From contig NZ_BAABKM010000002.1 in assembly GCF_039543825.1 (NCBI RefSeq), positions 124,001 through 188,000 of the forward strand: a stretch of 64,000 bases of DNA, in the 5' to 3' direction. Shown in pieces: positions 1-8,632 of this stretch. Source of the stretch: Nocardioides conyzicola (GTDB lineage Bacteria > Actinomycetota > Actinomycetes > Propionibacteriales > Nocardioidaceae). The notes beneath the pieces are model-generated. The model made no database searches, was not told the DNA's origin, and worked only from the letters and a program-made list of their open reading frames with translations. Both the position numbers and the translations under genes were made by a program. How positions within the stretch are numbered: the first letter of the stretch is position 1; the number at the start of each line of letters is the position of its first letter.

Positions 1-53
1 CCCAGGTAGCGACGGTCGTGCAGGAGCGGACCGGCCTCAGCGTCGCGGGTCAT
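1..53 (-). CDS. 5' end of an unidentified gene, cut by the window edge
   Basis: An ATG (complement of 51-53) opens a frame reading MTRDAEAGPLLHDRRYLG before the window ends. It starts 9 bases after the stop of the flotillin-like gene on the same strand, as expected for an operon member, but no clear Shine-Dalgarno is visible. Only about 17 residues are present, so no family can be assigned and even its reality is tentative. Confidence 0.35.
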   Translation of the reverse strand, partial: MTRDAEAGPLLHDRRYL

Positions 54-62
54 ACCCGGACG

Positions 63-1409
63 CTACTGCTCCGCGGGGGTCTCCTCCTTCGGGCCGGCCG
101 TGATCGAGGCGATCAGGTTCTGGGCGATGCCGAGCCCGGCTCCCCCCATGGTCATCGCCTTCGCCAGCAGGTCCTCCATGCCGTCGCCGCCGTTGAGCAC
201 GACCAGGTTGTCGATGTTGCCCAGCGCACCGGCCCCGGCCGCCACGATCTCGGGGTAGCGCTCGGCGATGATCTGCGCGATGACCGCGTCCTGGTTCTCG
301 GCCAGCGCGTCGGCGCGAGCCTTGATGCCGGCCGCCTCCGCCAGGCCCTTGGCCTGGATCACCGCGGCCTCGGCGTCACCGGTGGCCTTGGTCGCCTCGG
401 CCTCCGCGTTGCCGGTCAGCGTGGTCTGCTGCGCCTCGGCCTGGGCGCGCGCGATCGCGGCATCGCGCTCGGCGTTGGCGATGGTGACCTGGCGGTAGGC
501 CTCGGCGTCGGCAGGCTTGCGGACCTCCGTGTTGAGCACCTTCTCCTGACGCTGGGCGTCGAGCTCGGCGGCGGCGGTCTCGGCCCGGACGACCTCCTGG
601 CGCGCCTGGGCCTGCATCAGCGGGCCGGCCTGGGCGGACTCGGCCTTCGCCTTGTCGACGTCGGCCTGGTAGGCCGCCTGCTCGATCTGGGACTGGCGCA
701 CCGCCTCCGCCTTGCGGGCGTCGGCGACCTGCTCGGCCTGGGTGGCCTCCTGGTCACGCTGCGCCGCCGCGATGCGCGCGGCGGCCTCGATCGCGGCTGC
801 CTGCGGCTTGCCGAGGTTGTTGATGTAGCCGACCTCGTCGTCGATCTCCTGGATCTGGAGCGAGTCGACGATCAGGCCGAGCTTGCCGAGGTCGTCGGCC
901 AGCGACGAGCGGATCGCGCTGGTCAGGGACTCGCGGTTGTGCAGCATGTCCTCGACCGAGAGCCCACCGACGATCGCCCGCAGGTGGCCGGCGAACAGCT
1001 CGTGGATGGTCCCGACCAGGACGTCCTCGGTCTGCTCGAGGAAGCGACGTGCGGCGTTCGCGATGCTGGACTTGTCGTCCGCGACCTTGAAGACGACGAC
1101 GCCCTTCACGGTCAGCGGGATCGACTGGTTCGACGGCGCCTTCACCGTGAGGGTCGTCGTCCGCAGGCCGAGGTAGAAGCGGCGGACGGTCTGGAAACCG
1201 GGGATCACGGCGGTGCCGCCTCCGACGACGATCTTGAAGCCGCGCCCGGTGTCACCCGGCATGTCCGCGGAGCTGTCGCCGTGCGCGCCGAGGCCGGAGA
1301 TGATCAACGCCTCGTTGGGCTCGGCGACGCGCCAGACGAGCTTGAAGGCGAGGATCAGGAAGACCAGCGCGACGACTGCGGCGCCGACGATCGTCAGGAT
1401 GGAGGTCAC
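63..1409 (-). CDS. Flotillin-like SPFH domain membrane protein
   Basis: A 448-residue protein starting at a GTG. One N-terminal transmembrane helix (about residues 5-25) is followed by an SPFH/band 7 domain (about 28-190, including the segment FRRFYLGLRTTTLTV-like around residue 75) and a long Ala/Glu/Gln-rich coiled coil (about 200-370) full of AEA and KAEA repeats, ending in a Gly-rich tail. This layout is that of flotillins, which oligomerise under the inner face of the membrane and organise ordered lipid domains. The upstream 78-residue gene is probably co-transcribed and resembles the small beta-barrel partner (NfeD type) often paired with bacterial flotillins. Family assignment is firm; the physiological role here is inferred. 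Confidence 0.88.
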   Translation of the reverse strand: MTSILTIVGAAVVALVFLILAFKLVWRVAEPNEALIISGLGAHGDSSADMPGDTGRGFKIVVGGGTAVIPGFQTVRRFYLGLRTTTLTVKAPSNQSIPLTVKGVVVFKVADDKSSIANAARRFLEQTEDVLVGTIHELFAGHLRAIVGGLSVEDMLHNRESLTSAIRSSLADDLGKLGLIVDSLQIQEIDDEVGYINNLGKPQAAAIEAAARIAAAQRDQEATQAEQVADARKAEAVRQSQIEQAAYQADVDKAKAESAQAGPLMQAQARQEVVRAETAAAELDAQRQEKVLNTEVRKPADAEAYRQVTIANAERDAAIARAQAEAQQTTLTGNAEAEATKATGDAEAAVIQAKGLAEAAGIKARADALAENQDAVIAQIIAERYPEIVAAGAGALGNIDNLVVLNGGDGMEDLLAKAMTMGGAGLGIAQNLIASITAGPKEETPAEQ

Positions 1410-1440
1410 AAGGGGCTCTTCTCAGAGTCGTCGGGGTGGG

Positions 1441-1677
1441 TCACATCGCCGCCGAGACGAAGACGATGCGGGGCTGCGTGTAGGACATGACGCGGACCAG
1501 CGTGCCGATCGGGATCGTGTCGGTGCCGACGTACGGGTAGGCGTTGAAGGCCTCGCTGCCGCCGCGGACGGGGAGGATGACCTCCCCCACCAGGCCGGGA
1601 CCGACGGTGCCGGTGACCCGACCCTCCTGCCCGACCACGCCGCCGTCCTCGCGGTCCACACTGGAACGCCGTGACAT
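1441..1677 (-). CDS. Small NfeD-like/OB-fold partner of the flotillin
   Basis: A 78-residue protein. The ATG at 1677 is chosen because a GGAGG lies just upstream on the coding strand (CTCGGAGGCACC then ATG); longer in-frame extensions lack such a site. The sequence (EGRVTGTVGPGLVGEVILPV, later GTLVRVMSYTQPRIVFVSAA) has the alternating small/hydrophobic pattern of the soluble OB-fold found at the C-terminus of NfeD proteins, without any membrane segment. It lies 31 bases upstream of the flotillin-like gene on the same strand. NfeD/flotillin pairing is established for Bacillus; assignment here rests on size, pattern and neighbour, so it is moderate. Confidence 0.6.
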   Translation of the reverse strand: MSRRSSVDREDGGVVGQEGRVTGTVGPGLVGEVILPVRGGSEAFNAYPYVGTDTIPIGTLVRVMSYTQPRIVFVSAAM

Positions 1678-1795
1678 GGTGCCTCCGAGTCTGCAGCGGA
1701 CGAGGTCCGGTTGCTCGAACACATCCGGTGACGGGGATTCAACCAGTGGAACCGGTGCCGTGCATCCCGATCCGTCCAACGACCGGGCGGGCCGG

Positions 1796-1801
1796 TAAGT
1801 T
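1796..1801 (+). promoter_or_regulatory. -10 box of prfC, probable leaderless start
   Basis: TAAGTT fits the actinobacterial TANNNT -10 consensus and is separated by only six bases from the GTG of prfC at 1808. There is no room for a Shine-Dalgarno, so transcription probably begins at or next to the start codon. No strong -35 is seen. Confidence 0.55.
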
Positions 1802-1807
1802 CGCGGG

Positions 1808-3373
1808 GTGTCCGACAACCGCCCACGCCGTACCTTCGCGGTGATCAGCCACCCCGACGCCGGCAAGTCCACGCTCACCGAGGCGCTCGCGCTGCACGCG
1901 CGGGTGATCACGGAGGCGGGCGCCGTGCACGGCAAGGGCGGTCGGCGCGCCACCGTCTCCGACTGGATGGACATGGAGAAGGCCCGCGGCATCTCGATCA
2001 CGTCGGCCGCGCTGCAGTTCGCCTACCGCGACCACGTCGTCAACCTGGTCGACACCCCTGGCCACAGCGACTTCTCCGAGGACACCTACCGCGTGCTGTC
2101 CGCCGTCGACTCGGCCGTGATGCTGGTCGACGCCGGCAAGGGGCTCGAGCCGCAGACGCTCAAGCTCTTCAAGGTCTGTGCGATGCGGGGCATCCCGGTC
2201 ATCACGGTGATCAACAAGTGGGACCGCCCCGGCCTGGCCGCGCTCGAGCTGATGGACCTGATCGAGCAGCAGATCAAGCTGCGCCCGACGCCGCTCACCT
2301 GGCCGGTCGGCGAGGCCGGCGACTTCCGCGGCGTGCTCGACCGTCGGACGGGCGAGTTCGTGAAGTACACCCGCACGGCCGGCGGTGCGACCCGCGCGCC
2401 CGAGGTGCGGATGCCCGCGTCCGAGGTGGGCGAGGCCGACCTCGCCGTGTGGCAGGACGCGGTCGAGGAGCACGAGCTGCTCTCGGCCGACGATGCCGAC
2501 CACGACCAGGAGCGCTTCCTGGCCGGGCGGACGACGCCGGTCATGTTCGCCTCCGCGCTGCAGAACTTCGGCGTCGCCCAGCTCCTCGACCTGCTCCTCG
2601 ACCTGGCGCCCGCGCCGCACGCGACGCCCGGCGTCGACGGGTCGGTGCGCGAGGTCGAGGACGAGTTCAGCGCGTTCGTCTTCAAGGTGCAGTCGGGCAT
2701 GAACGCCGCCCACCGCGACCGGGTCGCCTACGCGCGCGTCGTGTCGGGCGAGTTCGACCGCGGCATGATCGTGACCCACGCGGCGACGGGCCGCCCCTTC
2801 GCGACGAAGTACGCCCAGGCCGTCTTCGGCCGGGAGCTGTCCTCGATCGAGCACGCCTACCCCGGCGACATCATCGGGCTCGTCAACGCCCAGGCGCTCC
2901 GCGTCGGCGACACGATGTACGTCGGCGAGCGGATCGAGTTCCCGCCGGTGCCGTCGTTCGCGCCCGAGCACTTCATGACCGCCACCGCGGCCGACATCGG
3001 CCGCTACAAGCAGTTCCGGCGCGGCATCGACCAGCTCGACCAGGAGGGCGTCGTCCAGGTGCTGCGCTCGGACCTCCGCGGCGACCAGAGCCCGGTGCTC
3101 GCCGCGGTCGGCCCGATGCAGTTCGAGGTCGTCCAGGAGCGGATGACCCACGAGTTCAACTCCCCCATCCGCCTCTCCCGGCTCGACTACCAGGTGGCCC
3201 GCCGTACCGACGCAGCCGGCGCAGCGGCGCTGTCCGGCGCCCGGGGCGTCGAGGTCCTCCAGCGCTCGGACGGCACCTACCTGGCCCTGATCGTCGACAA
3301 GTGGCGGGCGAACACCACCGCCCGCGACAACCCCGACGTGCTCCTCGAGGAGCTCCCGGCGGGCGGCGCGTGA
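1808..3373 (+). CDS. prfC: Peptide chain release factor 3
   Basis: A 521-residue translational GTPase that recycles RF1/RF2 from the ribosome after termination. The G motifs are intact: SHPDAGKSTL (G1, about residue 14), DTPGHSDF (G3) and NKWDRP (G4; E. coli RF3 has NKLDRD). The RF3-typical middle segment (VFKVQSGMNAAHRDR) and C-terminal domain (VLRSDLRGDQSPVLAAVGPMQ-like) follow, and the length matches the family (about 520-530). RF3 is distinguished from tetracycline-resistance ribosomal protection proteins, which are about 640 residues with a full elongation-factor-G-like C-terminus. The GTG start sits six bases downstream of a -10 box. It is transcribed away from the flotillin genes. Confidence 0.95.
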   Translation: MSDNRPRRTFAVISHPDAGKSTLTEALALHARVITEAGAVHGKGGRRATVSDWMDMEKARGISITSAALQFAYRDHVVNLVDTPGHSDFSEDTYRVLSAVDSAVMLVDAGKGLEPQTLKLFKVCAMRGIPVITVINKWDRPGLAALELMDLIEQQIKLRPTPLTWPVGEAGDFRGVLDRRTGEFVKYTRTAGGATRAPEVRMPASEVGEADLAVWQDAVEEHELLSADDADHDQERFLAGRTTPVMFASALQNFGVAQLLDLLLDLAPAPHATPGVDGSVREVEDEFSAFVFKVQSGMNAAHRDRVAYARVVSGEFDRGMIVTHAATGRPFATKYAQAVFGRELSSIEHAYPGDIIGLVNAQALRVGDTMYVGERIEFPPVPSFAPEHFMTATAADIGRYKQFRRGIDQLDQEGVVQVLRSDLRGDQSPVLAAVGPMQFEVVQERMTHEFNSPIRLSRLDYQVARRTDAAGAAALSGARGVEVLQRSDGTYLALIVDKWRANTTARDNPDVLLEELPAGGA

Positions 3374-3389
3374 GGCTCGCTGATCTGCG

Positions 3390-4160
3390 ATGCTCTCCCG
3401 CGTGCTGACCCTGAGGAGCGCTCGGATCGTGGCGGTCGCAGCCGTGCTGCTCGTGGCCGGTTGCCATGCCCAGCCTGCGACCTCGCCCCCTCCCGTGGAG
3501 TCGTCGGCCACGCCGTCGGACAGCGCCTCGTCGGCGACGGAGCCCACGAAGGCAGCTGCCAGCTCCTGGCTCCCACCCGACGGCGGATGGGGAACGTCGA
3601 GCCGCTACGTCCACGCAGGATGTGGACTGCTGCCGGTGGTCGAGAGGTCAGACCTGAGCGCCAAGCTCCGCAAGCCGGGCACGCCCCCGGATCCCGCGGT
3701 CATCAGGCTCACCGGTCTCGCCGGTCTCTTCGGGGCAGCTGCCGCCGACCCGTCGCTGGCTCGGACGAGGACCACTGCCCAAGCGCTCTATGACGTGCTG
3801 GCCCACCCCCAGACCCTCGACAGTGCCTTGCTCAGCGCGAACGTCCTCTGCCGAGGTGCGAACGAGCCGCGGCCCTCCGACGACGACGTCCTCCGGTTTG
3901 CCTGTCACACCACATTGGAGCTCTCGAACGGCCACCTGCAGGTGGACTCCAAGCAGCTGGACTTCCTCGAACCCCTCTGGTGGAAGACCCTGGTGCTGCT
4001 GGGGCTAGGCCCGCTCGCGGCCGACGCCACCGGCGTGGACGCCCTCGGCTTGAACGCCTCCGAGATCAGTCTGGCCAACCACGACGACGACCAGCAGAGG
4101 TACGACGACGCGCTGGCCGGGATGCTGGACGCGTGTGCCCGTCTGCTGACGGGCGCATGA
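3390..4160 (+). CDS. Secreted lipoprotein of unknown function
   Basis: A 256-residue protein with a short positively charged N-terminus, a hydrophobic helix and a clear lipobox (LLVAGC, Cys at about residue 25), followed by a Ser/Thr/Pro-rich linker; it should be anchored outside the membrane. Two or more Cys pairs (AGCGLL, VLCRG, RFACHT, LDACARL) could form disulfides in the helical body. I do not recognise the family. Codon third positions use A and T more freely than in its neighbours (for example gca, gct, cca, gga clusters between 3540 and 3620), which hints at different ancestry. It lies 16 bases after prfC and 94 bases before the DUF4157 gene, all on the same strand. The start has no good ribosome binding site, so it is approximate. 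Confidence 0.75.
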   Translation: MLSRVLTLRSARIVAVAAVLLVAGCHAQPATSPPPVESSATPSDSASSATEPTKAAASSWLPPDGGWGTSSRYVHAGCGLLPVVERSDLSAKLRKPGTPPDPAVIRLTGLAGLFGAAAADPSLARTRTTAQALYDVLAHPQTLDSALLSANVLCRGANEPRPSDDDVLRFACHTTLELSNGHLQVDSKQLDFLEPLWWKTLVLLGLGPLAADATGVDALGLNASEISLANHDDDQQRYDDALAGMLDACARLLTGA

Positions 4161-4222
4161 GGTTCTCCCAGCCGGCGACGCGCGATCGGCCCGAACCACT
4201 TATGCCGAGTCATCCGGACCAG

Positions 4223-4228
4223 TAGCGT
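4223..4228 (+). promoter_or_regulatory. Possible -10 box of the DUF4157 gene
   Basis: TAGCGT lies 26 bases upstream of the ATG at 4255, and a GGGAGA ribosome binding site follows at about 4245. This would give the gene its own promoter and a short conventional leader, unlike the leaderless genes elsewhere in the window. Confidence 0.35.
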
Positions 4229-4254
4229 GGGTCCAGACGAACTCGGGAGACACC

Positions 4255-5718
4255 ATGGATCGTGCCGTCGCTCATCGTGGACCGAAGCCTGGATCCGAAG
4301 CGCCCGCCGCTGACGACGTCGAAGCGGCCCCGGCGCGGCCCGTGCCGCTGCGCGCGGCGGTCCGCCGCCATCTCGAGGTGGGTGCCTGCGACGACCCGCA
4401 CGAGCGCCAGGCCGACGACGTCGCGGCACGGGTGGTCGCCGCGCTGGGTCGGCAGCCCGACCCGATCGACCCGGCCGACCTGGTCGGAGCCCCGGCCGCC
4501 CTGAGGCGGCTGCCGGGCACGGCCACCGTGGGCGCAGCAGGGGGTGCCGCGACACCCCTGGTGGAGCGCCTCGTCGCGGACGCCGGCGCCAGCGGCAGAG
4601 AGCTGCCCCCGGCCGTACGTCAGCCGTTCGAGGACGCGATGGGAGCCGACCTCAGCCACGTCCGGATGCACACCGGCCCGGACGTCGACGCCGGCAGCCG
4701 CAGCATCGGCGCCCGGGCGTTCACGGTCGGCCACGACGTCTTCTTCGGCGGGGGCCTGCCCGACACGCTGCGACCCGACGGCCAGCGCGTGGTCGCCCAT
4801 GAGCTGGCGCACACGCTGCAAGGAGGTACGTCGGTCCAGCCGATCCGCAGGTTGAAGGACGACGACGACGTCGAGGTGACGGCCGATCGCATCGCCGCCG
4901 AGACCGACCCGGCGGTGCTCGGGAAGTGGAAGCAGAACGCGGCCTGGGACAGCGACGAGGACGACAAGTTGGTCGAGGCCATCGAGGCCCGCCTGGTCGC
5001 GCTCGAGTCGGCCAAGTCGGAGGCCGCGTCCAAGGCCGCCGAGGACAAGGCGGCGCGCATCAAGAAGGCCGCCGAGGAGGCCGCCCAGGCGCGCCGCGAG
5101 GCCGTGCAGAAGACGGTCGGGCACGAGCTCGACAACTACGACGCGAGCGTCGACGCCGACCTCAAGGGCCTCCTGGTCGGCGCGACGATGAAGGACCCCG
5201 AGCGCAGCGGGAGGTTCTTCGACGCCGTCAAGGCCGCGGCGCCGGGGCAGGACCCGCGTGCGGTGCTGGACACCCTGAAGGGCGACGAGGTCGCCCTCGA
5301 GTCGTTCATCTACGGCAACGGTGCCCTGGGACCGGCCGGCGCGGCCAAGACCACGGTCGCCGAGGCCCAGGCGTTCTCCGCGATGTGGGCCGATCTCGGC
5401 TCGGTCGACCCCGCCATCGCGGCCATCTCGAAGATCTGCGTCCACATCAAGGCGGGCCGGCTGATCGCGGCGTACGAGCTGTACCGCGCGGCGACGCTCA
5501 CGTCGACCAGCGGCTCCAAGTACTACTTCAAGCGGCCAGAGACGGCGCGGGGCGCGGCCAAGGTCGAGTTCCACCTGCACCTCGGCAAGCCCAAGGACCA
5601 GAACAACGCCGGGTTCAAGGTGGGGAGCAAGGGCGAGCGCACGACGCTCACGGCGGGTGACTACAAGTCCCTCAAGGACACGATCACGGCGCGGCACGGG
5701 GGCTGGCCGAAGGACTGA
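4255..5718 (+). CDS. Solitary DUF4157 (eCIS core) protein, putative effector
   Basis: A 487-residue protein without a signal peptide. Residues about 49-60 (DDPHERQADDVAARV) match the degenerate motif that precedes DUF4157 domains. The DUF4157 domain itself spans about 118-195: LSHVRMHTG, GARAFTVGHDVFF and VAHELAHTLQ, where HELAH (182-186) is an HEXXH metallopeptidase-like motif. DUF4157 is characteristic of proteins linked to extracellular contractile injection systems. An Ala/Glu/Lys coiled coil follows (about 240-290), then a C-terminal region of about 190 residues that I do not recognise, ending in a charged segment with FHLHLGKPKDQ and GWPKD. No injection-system structural genes are in the window. 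Toxin or effector function is inference; the domain call is firm. The ATG has a good GGGAGA site. The end is convergent with fabH, 10 bases apart. Confidence 0.82.
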   Translation: MDRAVAHRGPKPGSEAPAADDVEAAPARPVPLRAAVRRHLEVGACDDPHERQADDVAARVVAALGRQPDPIDPADLVGAPAALRRLPGTATVGAAGGAATPLVERLVADAGASGRELPPAVRQPFEDAMGADLSHVRMHTGPDVDAGSRSIGARAFTVGHDVFFGGGLPDTLRPDGQRVVAHELAHTLQGGTSVQPIRRLKDDDDVEVTADRIAAETDPAVLGKWKQNAAWDSDEDDKLVEAIEARLVALESAKSEAASKAAEDKAARIKKAAEEAAQARREAVQKTVGHELDNYDASVDADLKGLLVGATMKDPERSGRFFDAVKAAAPGQDPRAVLDTLKGDEVALESFIYGNGALGPAGAAKTTVAEAQAFSAMWADLGSVDPAIAAISKICVHIKAGRLIAAYELYRAATLTSTSGSKYYFKRPETARGAAKVEFHLHLGKPKDQNNAGFKVGSKGERTTLTAGDYKSLKDTITARHGGWPKD

Positions 5719-5728
5719 GCCCCCTGGC

Positions 5729-6733
5729 TCAGACCCCGGCGAGCGGCGGGATCGTCACCACCTGCGAGGCATAGCTGAGCCCGGCCCCGAACGCGATCAG
5801 CAGCGCCGTGTCGCCGACCGACGCCTCGCCCTTTCGGAGCATCGCCTCGATCGCCAGCGGCACCGACGCGGCGGAGGTGTTGCCCGAGTCCTGGACGTCG
5901 CGGGCGATCGCGATCCCCTCGGGGAGCTTGAGGTTGCGGGCCAGGGTCTCGGTGATCCGCAGGTTGGCCTGGTGCGGGACGAAGGCGTCCAGGTCGGTCA
6001 TCTCGATGCCGGCCGACGCGACCGCGTCACGAGCGACGTCGGCCATCGCGAACGGCGCCCAGCGGAAGACCGCCGTACCCTCCATCCGCACGACCATCGG
6101 GTGCTCGGCGTCGGAGGCCTGGCAGCCCGGCTCCTGGGTGATCACGTGCGACTGCGAGCCGTCGGAGCCCCAGGCCACGGGACCGATCCCGGCCTCCTCG
6201 GACGGTCCCACGACGACCGCGCCCGCTCCGTCGGCGAAGATGAACGCCGTCCCGCGGTCGGTCGGGTCGAGGAAGAGGCTGAGCTTCTCCACCCCGATCA
6301 CCAGGACGTACGTCGCGTTGCCGCCGCGGACCAGGTCGGACGCGACCGACAGCCCGTGGCAGAAGCCGGCACAGCCGGCGGCCACGTCGAACGCCGCCGC
6401 CTTCGAGCCCAGGCGGTCGGCGACGATCGGCGCCGCGGCGGGCGTGTGCTGGGCGTGGGTCGAGGTCGCCAGGATCACGGTGCCGATCTGGTCGGCGCCC
6501 ACGCCTGCGGACTCGAGGGCCGCCTGCGCCGCCAGCGTCGCCATGTCGATCAGCGTCTCGTCCTCGCCAGCGTACCGTCGGGTCCGGATGCCCGACCGGG
6601 TCTGGATCCACTCGTCGCTGGAGTCGAGGACCTCGCAGACCTCGTCGTTGGTCACCACCCGCTTCGGTCGGTAGACCCCGAGCCCGAGCATCGCCGTCGC
6701 TGCCGCGCCCGACCGCTGACTGATCTTCGCCAT
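5729..6733 (-). CDS. Beta-ketoacyl-ACP synthase III family protein (FabH-like)
   Basis: A 334-residue thiolase-fold enzyme that condenses an acyl-CoA starter with malonyl-ACP. The catalytic triad is visible: Cys121 in AAGCAGFCHG, His in FVPHQANLRI and Asn in DSGNTSAAS. The ATG at 6733 is preceded by an AGGA site and gives the usual FabH length; a longer upstream reading would run through the tRNA terminator. The family includes both the housekeeping initiator and paralogues used in secondary lipids. No acpP, fabF or fabD accompanies it here, so which of the two it is cannot be decided. It is followed convergently by the DUF4157 gene. Confidence 0.88.
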   Translation of the reverse strand: MAKISQRSGAAATAMLGLGVYRPKRVVTNDEVCEVLDSSDEWIQTRSGIRTRRYAGEDETLIDMATLAAQAALESAGVGADQIGTVILATSTHAQHTPAAAPIVADRLGSKAAAFDVAAGCAGFCHGLSVASDLVRGGNATYVLVIGVEKLSLFLDPTDRGTAFIFADGAGAVVVGPSEEAGIGPVAWGSDGSQSHVITQEPGCQASDAEHPMVVRMEGTAVFRWAPFAMADVARDAVASAGIEMTDLDAFVPHQANLRITETLARNLKLPEGIAIARDVQDSGNTSAASVPLAIEAMLRKGEASVGDTALLIAFGAGLSYASQVVTIPPLAGV

Positions 6734-6828
6734 CGTGGTTCCTGTCCTTCTGTGCGGGTGGTCACAGCGAAGGCTACGACCACCGGGCGCGGGGTCGACC
6801 AGGGACCCGCCACTCCGCTGGATGACAG

Positions 6829-6861
6829 AAGGGCCGTCATCACGTGGTGATGACGGCCCTT
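6829..6861 (-). terminator. Perfect 15-bp hairpin ending the tRNA-Ala transcript
   Basis: A perfect inverted repeat (arms 6829-6843 and 6847-6861, sequence AAGGGCCGTCATCAC and its complement) with a three-base loop begins 7 bases beyond the 3' end of the tRNA. It has no long T-run, as is common for actinobacterial terminators. It separates the tRNA from fabH. Confidence 0.8.
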
Positions 6862-6866
6862 CCTCC

Positions 6867-6941
<75 letters not shown>

Positions 6942-6978
6942 ATTGCTTGCCCGAACGAGCGGGTTAACAACTCGCGGA

Positions 6979-7008
6979 ATACTAGCCAACCGTCCTGCCC
7001 GAAGCGAA
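6979..7008 (-). promoter_or_regulatory. Probable promoter of tRNA-Ala
   Basis: On the minus strand TAGTAT (6979-6984) is a good -10 with a weaker TTCGCT (7003-7008) 18 bases upstream as -35. The -10 lies 37 bases from the 5' end of the mature tRNA. Confidence 0.4.
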
Positions 7009-7019
7009 ATCGGGGTCCG

Positions 7020-7637
7020 TCAGCCGACGGTCACCCGGTTGTAGGCCCTCATCCGCAGCGGGCCGTCCGGCCGCGCCTGGTCCAGCTCGACCCATCCACA
7101 GTTGTCGAGGCCGTGGAGGACCGCCCGCTGGGTGACGGGCCAGCCGAGCAGGACGGGCACGGCGTCGCGGATCGCGGCGCCGTGGGAGACGGCGACGGCG
7201 AGCTCGCCGGGGGCGATCGAGGCGAGCAGGTCGCCGAGCGCGGCGACCATGCGTCCCGACACCTGCTCGGCGGTCTCGCCACCGGGCACCACGTCGAAGT
7301 CACCCAGGCGGAACGCGCCGAACTCCTCGGGTGCGAGCGCCGCGTACTCCTCGTGGGTGACGCCCTGGCGCTCGGCGAGGAAGTACTCACGCAGGCGAGC
7401 GTCGTACGTCGGGTCGAGGCCGGTCTCCTTGGCGACGTAGGCCGCGGTCTCGCGGGCGCGGACGCTGTCGGACGACCAGAGAGCCGCCGGCGACAGGGCG
7501 GCGACCGCCACGGCGGCGGCCGCGGCCTGCCGGTGGCCGGTGTCATCGAGCTCGGCGTCGAGCTGGCCCTGGACGCGGCGCGCGGCGTTCCAGGCGGTCC
7601 GGCCGTGCCGGAGGAGAAGAAGTCGCTTAGCGCTCAT
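7020..7637 (-). CDS. Histidine phosphatase, likely glucosyl-3-phosphoglycerate phosphatase
   Basis: A 205-residue member of the histidine phosphatase (phosphoglycerate-mutase-like) superfamily. The N-terminal LLLLRHGRTAWN carries the phosphorylated His, and AVAVSHGAAIRD carries the second catalytic His. In Mycobacterium tuberculosis the gene in the same position (nadD, rsfS, Rv2419c) encodes GpgP, which removes phosphate from glucosyl-3-phosphoglycerate in methylglucose lipopolysaccharide and glucosylglycerate synthesis; the synteny supports the same role, but specificity is not visible in the sequence. Its ATG overlaps the end of rsfS by 11 bases, which suggests translational coupling. Confidence 0.85.
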   Translation of the reverse strand: MSAKRLLLLRHGRTAWNAARRVQGQLDAELDDTGHRQAAAAAVAVAALSPAALWSSDSVRARETAAYVAKETGLDPTYDARLREYFLAERQGVTHEEYAALAPEEFGAFRLGDFDVVPGGETAEQVSGRMVAALGDLLASIAPGELAVAVSHGAAIRDAVPVLLGWPVTQRAVLHGLDNCGWVELDQARPDGPLRMRAYNRVTVG

Positions 7638-8004
7638 GCGAGACGACGTCGGCGGGCAGCTCGATCGACGGGCAGTCGCGCCACAGCCGCTCGAGGGCGT
7701 AGAACTCGCGCTCCTCCTCGTGCTGCACGTGCACGATGACCTCGCCGTAGTCGATCAGCACCCAGCGGCCGTCGCGCTCGCCCTCGCGGCGCAGCGGCTT
7801 GGCGCCGATCTCGCGGAGCTTGTCCTCGATCTCGTCGACGATCGACTTGACCTGGCGGTCGTTGCTCGCCGAGGCGATCACGAACGCGTCGCTGATGGCC
7901 AGCTGCTCGCTGACGTCGAAGGCGATGATGTTGGAGGCGAGCTTGTCCGACGCGGCGCGGGCCGCGGCCTGGACGAGCTCGATGGCGTGTTCGGTTGCAG
8001 TCAC
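7627..8004 (-). CDS. rsfS: Ribosomal silencing factor RsfS
   Basis: A 125-residue protein that binds ribosomal protein L14 (uL14) and blocks subunit joining when nutrients are limiting. The family signature is present (AIVASASNDRQVKSIVDEI-like segment, REGERDGRWVLIDYGEVIVH). The GTG start at 8004 is chosen because it overlaps the nadD stop as TAGTG; the frame upstream of it is only a shadow of nadD. The conserved order is nadD, rsfS, phosphatase. Confidence 0.93.
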   Translation of the reverse strand: MTATEHAIELVQAAARAASDKLASNIIAFDVSEQLAISDAFVIASASNDRQVKSIVDEIEDKLREIGAKPLRREGERDGRWVLIDYGEVIVHVQHEEEREFYALERLWRDCPSIELPADVVSHER

Positions 8005-8621
8005 TACTGGTCCTCTGTCGAAGCCTGTGGGTACAGGTGGTGCTTGGCGATGTACTGGACGACGCCGTCGGGCACGAGGTACCAGACCGGCTCGCCGCGG
8101 CGGGTGCGCTCGCGACAGTTGGTCGACGAGATCGCCAGCGCGGGGATCTCGACGATGGTCACACGGTCCGACGGAATCCCTGCAAGCGTCGAGTCGTCCA
8201 TGGCGTAGCCGGGACGGGTGCAGCCGACGAACTGGGCGAGCGCGAAGAGCTCCTCCGCGTTGCGCCAGGTGAAGATGTCGGCGAGCGCGTCGGCTCCGGT
8301 GATGAAGTACAGCTCGGCGTCGGGGAACCGCGCCTTGAGGTCCTTCAGCGTGTCGATCGTGTACGTCGGGCCGGTGCGGTCGATGTCGACCCGGGAGACG
8401 TTGAAGCGGGGGTTGGCGGCCGTCGCGATGACGGTCATCAGGTAGCGGTCCTCGGCCGGCGAGACGTCGCGGTCCGACTTCTGCCACGGGTCGCCGGTGG
8501 GCACGAAGACGACCTCGTCGAGGTCGAACCACGACTGGACCTCCGACGCGGCCACGAGGTGACCGTGATGGATCGGGTCGAAGGTGCCGCCCATGACCCC
8601 GACCCGGCGGGCGCCCGGCAC
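8004..8621 (-). CDS. nadD: Nicotinate-nucleotide adenylyltransferase
   Basis: A 205-residue enzyme that adenylylates nicotinate mononucleotide to deamido-NAD in NAD synthesis. The nucleotidyltransferase motif [12 protein letters not shown] is at residues about 11-22, and the C-terminal [13 protein letters not shown] matches the ISSTxxR motif. A GTG start is used; a later ATG just before GGTFDP would remove the strand preceding the motif and is less likely. It lies 11 bases after the small membrane gene and overlaps rsfS by one base. Confidence 0.94.
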   Translation of the reverse strand: MPGARRVGVMGGTFDPIHHGHLVAASEVQSWFDLDEVVFVPTGDPWQKSDRDVSPAEDRYLMTVIATAANPRFNVSRVDIDRTGPTYTIDTLKDLKARFPDAELYFITGADALADIFTWRNAEELFALAQFVGCTRPGYAMDDSTLAGIPSDRVTIVEIPALAISSTNCRERTRRGEPVWYLVPDGVVQYIAKHHLYPQASTEDQ

Positions 8622-8632
8622 GAGCCCGGTGG

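Noticed and set aside
1808..3373. Tetracycline-resistance ribosomal protection protein
   Set aside because: The protein is only 521 residues and has RF3-type middle and C-terminal domains instead of the elongation-factor-G-like tail.
4255..5718. A full contractile injection system around the DUF4157 gene
   Set aside because: Neighbours are prfC, a lipoprotein and fabH. No sheath, tube, baseplate or AAA ATPase gene occurs within the window.
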